A program made the translations under genes and the position numbers. DNA of 7,805 nt from Halorhodospira sp. (lineage in GTDB: Bacteria; Pseudomonadota; Gammaproteobacteria; Nitrococcales; Halorhodospiraceae), in assembly GCA_007127935.1 (NCBI GenBank), contig SKYL01000009.1, positions 1-7,805 on the forward strand, read 5' to 3'. The notes beneath the pieces were generated by a model. That model saw nothing but the letters and a program-made list of their open reading frames with translations, ran no database searches and was not told the origin of the DNA. Positions 1 through 6,298 of this stretch are shown piece by piece. Each line of letters opens with the position of its first letter. Position 1 is the stretch's first letter.

Positions 1-917
1 AGGGGCGCGGAGCGGACCCGCAGATCGACCACCGGCTCGCCACCGATGGTCCGGGGGTTCAACGCCTCGATATCGGCCCCCATCCGGCGCAGGATCTCCA
101 CTACCCCGGTCCGCGTCGGGTTCCACCCCACATGCCGGAGCAGCAGATCGGAGCCCTCGGCCAGGGAGGCCCCCACCAAGAAGAAGGCCGCCGACGAAAT
201 ATCCGCCGGGACGTCGACGGCGCACCCTTGCAGCCGGGCGCCGCCGGTCACGCAGACGCGGTCGCCGTCCCCCGCCACTGGGCAGCCGAAGGCGGCCAAC
301 ATCCGCTCGGTGTGATCGCGGGTGGGCGCCGGCTCGGTGACGCAGGTCCGTCCCTCGGCGCGCAACCCGGCCAGCAGCACCGCTGACTTGACCTGGGCGC
401 TGGGCACCGGCAGATCGTAGTCGATGCCGCGGAGCCGCGCCCCGCCGCGGATGCGCAACGGGGCGGTCCCCTCCGGGCTCGTCTCGATGACCGCCCCCAT
501 GGTGGAGAGCGGCTCGGTAATCCGCCGCATGGGCCGGCGGGAGAGGGAGGCGTCGCCCACCAACTCGATATCGAACGGCAGGCCGGAGAGCAGACCGGCC
601 AGCAAGCGCATGGAGGTGCCGGAGTTGCCGAGGTCCAACGGACCGGCGGGCGCCGTCAGACCATCCGGCCCGACACCGGCGATGGTCAATGCACCATCCG
701 ACGGGCCCTCCATGGGAACCCCTAGGGCACGGAAGGCGGCCACCGTGGCCAGGACGTCCTCGCCCTCCAGCAAGCCGGTGACCCGGGTCTCCCCCTCGGC
801 CACCGCCCCCAGCATCACCGCCCGGTGGGAGATCGACTTGTCACCGGGCACCCGCAGTTCACCACGGAGCGTACCGCCCGGAGCGGCCCGGAAACGCAGT
901 CCCGTGGATGCCGTCAC
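1..917 (-). CDS. aroA: 3-phosphoshikimate 1-carboxyvinyltransferase (EPSP synthase), 3' end cut by window
   Basis: This cytoplasmic enzyme joins phosphoenolpyruvate to shikimate 3-phosphate, the sixth shikimate-pathway step. The frame starts at GTG (917-915), overlaps the tyrA stop as GTGA, and has a GGAGGG Shine-Dalgarno just upstream. It stays open to base 1, giving 305 complete codons; family members run about 430-450 residues, so roughly the last 125-140 are outside the window. Visible motifs are PGDKSISHR (24-32), GNSGTSMRL (97-105), GDASLSRRPM (121-130), SAQVK (173-177), RDHTE (200-204) and NPTRTG (266-271). The GDKS, SAQxK, RDHTE and NPTR combination is the signature usually given for class II (CP4-like) EPSP synthases, and the surrounding sequence resembles that group more than E. 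coli AroA. Gly100 occupies the position that is Ala in CP4. In Pseudomonas this domain is fused to TyrA; here it is a separate, overlapping gene. The family assignment is very secure. Confidence 0.96.
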   Translation of the reverse strand, partial: MTASTGLRFRAAPGGTLRGELRVPGDKSISHRAVMLGAVAEGETRVTGLLEGEDVLATVAAFRALGVPMEGPSDGALTIAGVGPDGLTAPAGPLDLGNSGTSMRLLAGLLSGLPFDIELVGDASLSRRPMRRITEPLSTMGAVIETSPEGTAPLRIRGGARLRGIDYDLPVPSAQVKSAVLLAGLRAEGRTCVTEPAPTRDHTERMLAAFGCPVAGDGDRVCVTGGARLQGCAVDVPADISSAAFFLVGASLAEGSDLLLRHVGWNPTRTGVVEILRRMGADIEALNPRTIGGEPVVDLRVRSAP

Positions 918-1801
918 GACGCCCTCCGCCCTTCCAACAACTCCAGAAAGCGTTCCCGTTCATGGCGGGCCCGGTGGAAGATCTCTTCCAACCCGGCGGC
1001 GTCCGCCGCCTCCAGGCGCTGGATCACCTCTTCCAGTTCCGAGAGGTAGCGGCGCAGCGCCGCGCTCAGCGGACCACGGTTGGCCATGCAGATGTCCCTC
1101 CACATGGCCGGATCGGACGATGCGATGCGGGTGAAGTCGCGGAAGCCGCCGGCGGCGAACTCGAAGATCTCCTGCCGGTCGTCCCAACGCGACAGCGCGT
1201 CGACCAAGGCGTAGGCAAGGACGTGGGGCAGATGGGAGGTGGCGGCGAGGACATCGTCGTGGTGGGCGGCATCCATGGTCACCACCCCGGCCCCGGCGGC
1301 CTCCCACATCGCCCGCACCCGCGCCACCGCCGCGGGGTCGGTAACCGCCGCCGGCGTCAAGATCACCCGCCGACCTTGGTAGAGTTCGGGGAACGCCGCC
1401 TCCGGACCGCTGCGCTCGGTCCCGGCGATGGGGTGCCCCGGCACGAACCACGGCGGAACGGCGCCGAAGGCCGCCTCGGCATCGGCGATCACCGCCGCCT
1501 TGGCGCTGCCGGCGTCGGTGACCACCGTCTCCGGCCCCACCGCTCCGGCCATGGCCTCGAAGACACCGCCCATGGCGCCCAACGGCACGCAGACCACCAC
1601 CACATCGGCGGCGGCGGCGGCCTCGGCGATGGTCATGGTGGTGTCGATGATCCCCAGCTCCCGGGCGCGCTCCAAGGTGGCGGCCCGGCGGCCGCAGCCG
1701 ATGACCTCCTCCACCGCTCCGGCGCGGCGCAGCGCCAGCGCCAACGAACCGCCGATGAGACCGACACCAATGACGGCCAGCCTGCGGATGGCAACGCTCA
1801 T
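914..1801 (-). CDS. tyrA: Prephenate dehydrogenase (TyrA, monofunctional)
   Basis: This enzyme oxidatively decarboxylates prephenate to 4-hydroxyphenylpyruvate, the tyrosine precursor; arogenate use cannot be excluded. It is 295 aa, normal for a stand-alone TyrA without a chorismate mutase or ACT domain. An N-terminal Rossmann fold carries GVGLIGGS (12-19). The end of the second strand reads IGCGRR (34-39), without the Asp/Glu usual in NAD-specific enzymes. By family alignment the likely catalytic and substrate residues are Ser99 in DAGSAK, His123 in GHPIAGTERSG, His190/His193 in TSHLPH and Arg225 in DFTRIASSDP. The C-terminal half is the helical dimerisation domain. The ATG start at 1801 overlaps the hisC stop as ATGA and has a GAGG motif 5 nt upstream; the stop overlaps the aroA GTG. 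Both overlaps suggest translational coupling. Residues 61-65 are five Ala encoded by five identical GCC codons. Confidence 0.95.
   Translation of the reverse strand: MSVAIRRLAVIGVGLIGGSLALALRRAGAVEEVIGCGRRAATLERARELGIIDTTMTIAEAAAAADVVVVCVPLGAMGGVFEAMAGAVGPETVVTDAGSAKAAVIADAEAAFGAVPPWFVPGHPIAGTERSGPEAAFPELYQGRRVILTPAAVTDPAAVARVRAMWEAAGAGVVTMDAAHHDDVLAATSHLPHVLAYALVDALSRWDDRQEIFEFAAGGFRDFTRIASSDPAMWRDICMANRGPLSAALRRYLSELEEVIQRLEAADAAGLEEIFHRARHERERFLELLEGRRAS
922..927 (-). promoter_or_regulatory. aroA ribosome binding site within tyrA end
   Basis: The minus strand reads GGAGGG, 4 nt before the GTG at 917. It decides the aroA start: the GTG overlapping the tyrA TGA has this good site, and conserved AroA sequence begins a few residues later. 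Confidence 0.65.
1607..1621. repeat. (GGC)5 trinucleotide tract in tyrA
   Basis: Five perfect GGC units on the plus strand encode five consecutive Ala (61-65) just before the second core strand of the TyrA Rossmann domain. It could be a slippage site, but length changes in multiples of three would keep the frame. Probably only a by-product of high GC. Confidence 0.6.
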
Positions 1802-2937
1802 GCCGCCCTCGTCCGTTGCCGCTCCAGCGCGGTGATGAAACGGCGGTTCTCCGCCGCCGTGCCGACGGTGACGCGGATGGCGCCGGGCAGGCCGTAATTG
1901 TCCACCGGGCGGACGATGACGCCGGCGCGCAGCAGCCCCTCATTGACCTCGGCGGAGGCGTCGCCCATTTGGAAGGTCAGGAAGTTTCCCGCCGACGGCA
2001 GCACCGCCAGCCCCATGCGCTCCAACTCGCCGCGCAACCACGCCCGCTGCTCCCGGTTCAACGCCACCGATCGCGCCACGTGGTCCCGGTCGCCCAGGGC
2101 CGCCAGCGCCGCGGCTTGGGCCGGGGCGGAGCAATTGAACGGCTGGCGGACCCGGTTCAGCAGATCGGCCACCCCGGGGTGGGAGAGCGCGTAGCCCACC
2201 CGCGCTCCGCCAAGGCCGTGGACTTTGGAGAAGGAGCGGGTCACCACCAGATTGGGGTAGCGGTCGAGCCAGCGCGAGGCGTCGGGGAAGCCGTCCTCCT
2301 CCGCCGCGTACTCGAAGTACGCCTCGTCGACCACGGCGATCACTTCCGGCGGCACCCGGTCGAGGAAGGCGCCCAGCGCATCCTCGTCGACCCAGGTGCC
2401 GGTGGGATTATTCGGGTTGGCGACGAAGACCACCCGGGTGTCGCCATCCAGCGCCGCCGCCATCGCCTCCAGATCGTGGCCGTGGGGCTGGGCCGTCTCC
2501 GGCCCCAACGCCGGAACGACACGGGCCGTGGCCCCGGCGGCACAAGTGACGATGGGGTAGACAGCGAAGGCGTGGGCCGAAAAGACGGAGACGCGGCCCG
2601 GCCCCAGAAACGCCAGGGCCACCAGGGCGAGGACATCGTTGGAGCCGTTCCCCAGCGTGATCCGCTCCGGCGCCACCCCGTGGTGGGCGGCGAGGGCCGC
2701 CTTCAACTCGAAACCGTTGCCGTCGGGGTAGCGGTGCAGATCGCCGGCCGACCGCTGCACCGCCTCCACGGCCGCCGGCGACGGCCCCAGCGGGTTCTCG
2801 TTGGAGGCGAGTTTGATGATGTCGTCCACGCCGTACTCCCGGCGCAGTTCGGCCATGGGCTTGCCCGGCTCGTAGGGGGCGAGGCCCCGGACCCCGGGGA
2901 CCGCCAGCTCGGTAAAGTCGATGGGTTGCGAGGCCAT
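1798..2937 (-). CDS. hisC: Histidinol-phosphate / aromatic aminotransferase (HisC family)
   Basis: This PLP-dependent class I/II aminotransferase is 379 aa, slightly longer than E. coli HisC (356 aa). Motifs run in the expected order: SNENPLGPSP (45-54), HRYPDG (68-73), GNGSNDV (96-102), NPNNPTGT (174-181), DEAYFEY (204-210), the Schiff-base lysine Lys238 in SFSKVHGL, Arg246 in GGARVGY, and Arg355 in IRVTVGT, likely the substrate phosphate/carboxylate contact. The family converts imidazole acetol phosphate to histidinol phosphate. Members encoded between pheA and tyrA often also transaminate phenylpyruvate and 4-hydroxyphenylpyruvate, which fits this context; dual use is inference. I chose the ATG at 2937, 2 nt after the pheA TAG, because homology begins there; the frame is open further upstream, but that part lies inside pheA. 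The Shine-Dalgarno is weak, so translation probably depends on ribosomes finishing pheA. Confidence 0.95.
   Translation of the reverse strand: MASQPIDFTELAVPGVRGLAPYEPGKPMAELRREYGVDDIIKLASNENPLGPSPAAVEAVQRSAGDLHRYPDGNGFELKAALAAHHGVAPERITLGNGSNDVLALVALAFLGPGRVSVFSAHAFAVYPIVTCAAGATARVVPALGPETAQPHGHDLEAMAAALDGDTRVVFVANPNNPTGTWVDEDALGAFLDRVPPEVIAVVDEAYFEYAAEEDGFPDASRWLDRYPNLVVTRSFSKVHGLGGARVGYALSHPGVADLLNRVRQPFNCSAPAQAAALAALGDRDHVARSVALNREQRAWLRGELERMGLAVLPSAGNFLTFQMGDASAEVNEGLLRAGVIVRPVDNYGLPGAIRVTVGTAAENRRFITALERQRTRAA
1807..1810 (-). promoter_or_regulatory. tyrA ribosome binding site within hisC end
   Basis: The minus strand reads GAGG, 5 nt before the tyrA ATG at 1801, inside the last hisC codons. 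Together with the ATGA overlap it supports this start. Confidence 0.5.
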
Positions 2938-2939
2938 GG

Positions 2940-4031
2940 CTACACCGCCCGTGGATAGGAGCCGAGGACCCGGAAAAGGGTGGCGCGCCCCTCCATCTCG
3001 ATCAGGGCGGTCGCCACTGTCTCGTCCTCGGTGTGGCCCAGCAGGTCGATGAAGAAGACGTACTCCCACACCCCGCTGCGCCGGGCCGGACGCGACTCGA
3101 TGCGGGTCATATTGACGTTGTGGCGGGCCAGCGGCTCCAGCAACTGGAAGAGCAGACCGGAGCGGTTGGAGGCCGCCACCACCAGCGACGTCTTGTCGCC
3201 GCCGCTGGGGGGCGGCGACTGCCGGCCCAGCACCAGAAAGCGGGTGGTATTGCCCGGATGGTCCTCGATACCGGCGTGGCGGACCGGCAACCCGTAGAGT
3301 TCCGCTGCCGCCTCGCTGGCCACCGCCGCAGATATGGGCTCTTCGGCGGCGCGCCGGGCGGCCTCGGCGGTGCTCTCCACCGGGACCCGCTCGGCGTGGG
3401 GCAGGTGGGTGTCGAGCCACGCCCGGCACTGGGATAGCCCCTGCTGATGGGAGTAGACCCGGGTGACGGCGTCGAGGCGCTCGGCGTGGGTGGCCAGCGT
3501 GTGGCGGATGCGCAGTTCCACCTCGCCGACGATGGCCAGGTCGGAGTCGAGAAAACGGTCCACAGTGTGGCTCACCACGCCCTCGGTGGAGTTCTCCACC
3601 GGCACCACGCCGTAGTGGGCGCCCCCCGACTCCACCTCACGAAAGACCCCGCCGATGGTGGCCTGGGCCGAGGCCCCCGCGCCGTGGCCAAAATGCTTGA
3701 TGGCGGCCTCTTCGGTGAAGGTGCCGCGTGGCCCGAGGAAGGCCACCGTCAACGGCTGCTGCAACGCCCGGCAGGCCGACATCACCTCACGGAAAAAGGT
3801 GATCACCTGCTCGCGCTTCAGCGGCCCGGGGTTGGCGTCGGCCAGACGCCGCAGGATCTCCGCCTCGCGCTCCGGGCGGTAGACATCCGCCGCCTCGCCC
3901 ATGGCGGCCTTGACCCGGGCCACCTCCTCCGCCAGACCGGCCCGCTGACTGAAGAGGCTCAGCAGTTGGTCGTCAATGGCATCGATCCGCTCCCGCAGAG
4001 CGGACAAATCGTCGGCACCGTCTCCAGCCAT
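2940..4031 (-). CDS. pheA: Bifunctional chorismate mutase / prephenate dehydratase (P-protein)
   Basis: This enzyme converts chorismate to prephenate and then to phenylpyruvate. It is 363 aa, close to Pseudomonas PheA (365 aa). Residues about 8-92 form an AroQ-type helical chorismate mutase, with LSALRERIDAID (9-20), Arg30, Lys41 and YRPEREAEIL (51-60) supplying the usual Arg/Lys/Glu residues. Residues about 94-270 form prephenate dehydratase, with AFLGPRGTFTEEAA (97-110), VPVENSTEGVV (143-153), YSHQQGLSQC (193-202) and the catalytic-signature NTTRF (261-265). Residues about 280-360 form an ACT domain ending in the conserved ESRP (312-315), the expected phenylalanine feedback site. The motif usually read GALV is GLLF here (292-295). 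The ATG start lies 11 nt after the serA stop and no strong Shine-Dalgarno is visible; the TAG stop is 2 nt before hisC. Confidence 0.97.
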   Translation of the reverse strand: MAGDGADDLSALRERIDAIDDQLLSLFSQRAGLAEEVARVKAAMGEAADVYRPEREAEILRRLADANPGPLKREQVITFFREVMSACRALQQPLTVAFLGPRGTFTEEAAIKHFGHGAGASAQATIGGVFREVESGGAHYGVVPVENSTEGVVSHTVDRFLDSDLAIVGEVELRIRHTLATHAERLDAVTRVYSHQQGLSQCRAWLDTHLPHAERVPVESTAEAARRAAEEPISAAVASEAAAELYGLPVRHAGIEDHPGNTTRFLVLGRQSPPPSGGDKTSLVVAASNRSGLLFQLLEPLARHNVNMTRIESRPARRSGVWEYVFFIDLLGHTEDETVATALIEMEGRATLFRVLGSYPRAV

Positions 4032-4042
4032 CGCACCCGTAC

Positions 4043-5212
4043 TCAGTGGAGCAACCGAACCTTCAGTACCCCTTCGATGGCGGAGAGCTGCTCCACCACC
4101 GCATCGGGCACCACCCCTTCCACGTCGACCACCGTATAGGCGATCTCCCCCTGGGACTTGTTATACATGTCGTCGATATTGAGACCGGCGTCGGCCAGGG
4201 CGCTGGAGATCTGGCCCAGCATATTGGGGACATTGGCGTTGACGACGCAGATCCGGTCCCCCTTGTCGCCCCGTGGCAGACTCACCTCGGGGAAGTTCAC
4301 CGAGTTGTGCACGTTGCCGGTCTCCAGGTAGTCGCGAATCTGCCGCGCCACCATGACGGCGCAGTTGTCCTGGGCCTCCACGGTGGAGGCGCCCAAGTGG
4401 GGCAACGCCACCGCCTTGGGGTGGTTCTTCACCGCATTGCTGGGGAAGTCGCAGATATAGGTGTGCAACTTGCCCTCGTCCAGGGCCGCCAGCACGTCCG
4501 CCTCGTTGACCACCTCGGAGCGGGAGAAGTTGAGCAGGGTCGCCCCCGGCTTCGCCTGCTGGAGGCGGGAGGCGTCGACCATCTCCCGGGTGGCGTCCAC
4601 CAGCGGGACGTGGATGGTGATCATGTCGGAGCGGGACATCAGGTCGCCGACGCTGCGCGCCGCCTCGACTCCGGCGTCGAGCTGCCACGCGTTGTCCACG
4701 GTGATCTGCGGGTCGTAGCCCACCACCCGCATCCCCAACGCCTTGGCGGCGTTGGCCACCAGCACGCCGATGGCGCCGAGTCCGACGACGCCCAGGGTGC
4801 GGCCCGGCAACTCGAAACCGACAAACTGCTTCTTGCACGCCTCGGTGGCCTTGTGGATCTCCTCGTCGCTGCCGGTCATCCCCTGGACGTGGGCCCAGGC
4901 GGGACAGATGTTGCGCGCCGAGAGAAAGAGCCCCGCCAGCACCAGTTCCTTGACCGCGTTGGCGTTGGCGCCGGGCGCGTTGAAGACCGGAATCCCGCGG
5001 CGGGTCAGTTCGGCCACCGGCACGTTGTTGACCCCCGCCCCGGCCCGCCCCACGGCGAGGACCGTCTCCGGGATCGGCTCGCTGTGGAGGTTCGCCGAAC
5101 GCAACAGGATGGCGTCAGGGTGCTGGATGTCGGAGGAGGTCTCGTAGCTCTCCCGCGGCAACTGCTCCAGACCCTTGACGGAAATATTGTTGTAAAGCAG
5201 GACTCTCCACAT
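4043..5212 (-). CDS. serA: D-3-phosphoglycerate dehydrogenase, short ACT-containing type with atypical active site
   Basis: The likely role is oxidation of 3-phosphoglycerate to 3-phosphohydroxypyruvate, the first step of serine synthesis; the adjacent serC supports this. The protein has 389 aa, against 410 in E. coli and about 520-530 in the long type, and lacks the intervening domain of the long type. Residues about 1-95 and 290-310 form the substrate domain (LRSANL 37-42, VGRAGAGVNNV 54-64). The NAD domain has GLGAIG (144-149) and Asp167 in GYDP, consistent with NAD(H). Arg231 in NFSRSEVVN and His272 in PHLGAST match the catalytic Arg and His. The catalytic Glu that normally follows DVF is missing: this stretch reads ICDFPSNAVKNHPK (253-266). 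A C-terminal ACT domain (about 320-389) retains Asn327 and Asn345, matching serine-binding Asn346 and Asn364 of E. coli SerA. The start is 3 nt after the serC stop. Another 2-hydroxyacid substrate is possible but less likely. Confidence 0.88.
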   Translation of the reverse strand: MWRVLLYNNISVKGLEQLPRESYETSSDIQHPDAILLRSANLHSEPIPETVLAVGRAGAGVNNVPVAELTRRGIPVFNAPGANANAVKELVLAGLFLSARNICPAWAHVQGMTGSDEEIHKATEACKKQFVGFELPGRTLGVVGLGAIGVLVANAAKALGMRVVGYDPQITVDNAWQLDAGVEAARSVGDLMSRSDMITIHVPLVDATREMVDASRLQQAKPGATLLNFSRSEVVNEADVLAALDEGKLHTYICDFPSNAVKNHPKAVALPHLGASTVEAQDNCAVMVARQIRDYLETGNVHNSVNFPEVSLPRGDKGDRICVVNANVPNMLGQISSALADAGLNIDDMYNKSQGEIAYTVVDVEGVVPDAVVEQLSAIEGVLKVRLLH

Positions 5213-5215
5213 GGC

Positions 5216-6298
5216 TTAACCGTGGCTCCTCTCAAACTCGGCCATGAACTCGATCAGGCGATCCACCCCCGCTTCGGGCATTGCATTGTAGATGGAGGCG
5301 CGCATGCCGCCCACCGAGCGGTGGCCTTTCAGGGTGGTCAACCCGGCGGCGGTGGCCTGCTCCAGGAAGGTCTGATCAAGGTTCGGATCGGCCAGGGTGA
5401 ATGGGACATTCATCCACGAACGGCACTGCGGGTCCACCGGGTTGGCGTAGAAGTCCGACTGATCGATGGCGCGGTAGAGCTTCTGCGCCTTGCGCTCGTT
5501 GACCCGGGCCATCTCCGCCAGACCGCCGCCCTCCTTGAGCCACTGGAAGACCAGCCCGGCCATGTAGAGCGCGTAGGTGGGCGGCGTGTTGAGCATGGAG
5601 TCGGCCTCGGCCTGGCGGCCGTAGTCCCAGATCGACGGGGTCTGCGGCCAGGCGTCGCCGATCAGGTCGTCGCGGACGATGACCAGCGCCAACCCCGACG
5701 GGCCGATGTTCTTCTGCGCCCCGGCGTAGATCACCCCGAAACGGCTCACATCGATCGGCCGCGAGAGGATGTTGGACGACATGTCCGCCACCAGCGGCAC
5801 GTCACCGGTCTCCGGCACCCATTGGAACTCCAACCCGCTGATGGTCTCGTTGGGGGTGTAGTGGACGTAGGCCGCATCCTCCGACAGCCGCCACTCGGAT
5901 TGGGGCGGGATGGTCATACCCCCGGCCTCTTCGTTGGTGGCGGCCACGCGGGCCTCACCGTACCTCTTCGCCTCGCCGACGGCCTTCTTCGACCACGCGC
6001 CGGTGACCACGTAGTCGGCCCCGGCGCGACCGCGCAGCAGGTTCATCGGCACCGCCGCGAACTGGCCGGTGGCGCCGCCCTGGAGGAAGAGCACCTTATA
6101 ATTATCGGGCACGGCCAGCAGTTCGCGCAGATCGGCCTCGGCCTGTTCGGCCACCGAGACGAACGCCTTGCCCCGATGGCTCATCTCCATGATCGACATC
6201 CCGGAGCCGTGCCAATCGACCATCTCGTCGGCGGCCCGGCGCAACACCGCCTCGGGCAGCATCGCCGGACCGGCGCTGAAGTTGTAGACCCGCGTCAT
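5216..6298 (-). CDS. serC: Phosphoserine aminotransferase
   Basis: This cytoplasmic PLP enzyme transfers the glutamate amino group to 3-phosphohydroxypyruvate, giving phosphoserine; the family also acts on the 4-phosphohydroxythreonine precursor in pyridoxal phosphate synthesis. It has 360 aa, against 362 in E. coli, and is collinear with it. Visible motifs are YNFSAGPAMLP (5-15), MEMSHRGKAF (37-46) with His41/Arg42, FLQGGATGQF (71-80), TGAWSKKA (99-106) with the ring-stacking Trp102, NETISG (150-155) with Thr152, ADMSSN (171-176) with Asp172, the Schiff-base Lys196 in YAGAQKNIGPSG, and GHRSVGGMRASIYNA (325-339) with His326/Arg327/Arg333 for phosphate binding. The ATG start overlaps the gyrA stop as ATGA and has an AGGAGG 10 nt upstream within the gyrA tail. 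The stop is TAA, and serA follows in the same reading frame after one codon. Confidence 0.98.
   Translation of the reverse strand: MTRVYNFSAGPAMLPEAVLRRAADEMVDWHGSGMSIMEMSHRGKAFVSVAEQAEADLRELLAVPDNYKVLFLQGGATGQFAAVPMNLLRGRAGADYVVTGAWSKKAVGEAKRYGEARVAATNEEAGGMTIPPQSEWRLSEDAAYVHYTPNETISGLEFQWVPETGDVPLVADMSSNILSRPIDVSRFGVIYAGAQKNIGPSGLALVIVRDDLIGDAWPQTPSIWDYGRQAEADSMLNTPPTYALYMAGLVFQWLKEGGGLAEMARVNERKAQKLYRAIDQSDFYANPVDPQCRSWMNVPFTLADPNLDQTFLEQATAAGLTTLKGHRSVGGMRASIYNAMPEAGVDRLIEFMAEFERSHG
5226..5233 (-). promoter_or_regulatory. serA ribosome binding site within serC end
   Basis: The minus strand reads GAGAGGAG, within the last serC codons, with 13 nt before the serA ATG at 5212. The spacing is longer than ideal, but the site agrees with the start placed 3 nt after the serC TAA. 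Confidence 0.5.

Noticed and set aside
46..315. Short plus-strand frames opposite aroA.
   Set aside because: The minus-strand aroA frame explains this region with strong, ordered motifs; the plus-strand products look like nothing known.
908..1897. A 329-codon plus-strand frame opposite tyrA.
   Set aside because: Same reasoning: it mirrors tyrA and has low-complexity Gly/His/Arg sequence.
1816..2958. A 380-codon plus-strand frame opposite hisC.
   Set aside because: It is a composition shadow of hisC, with biased Gly/Arg/His content and no family motifs.
2938..3429. A possible N-terminal extension of hisC to an upstream start at 3429.
   Set aside because: The added 164 residues are an out-of-frame reading of pheA, rich in Arg/Gly/Pro. 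HisC homology starts at the ATG at 2937.
4032..4042. The longest gap (11 nt, serA to pheA) as a site for a promoter or attenuator controlling pheA.
   Set aside because: It is too short for either, and I saw no leader peptide rich in Phe codons or terminator hairpin nearby. A promoter inside the serA coding region cannot be excluded by eye.
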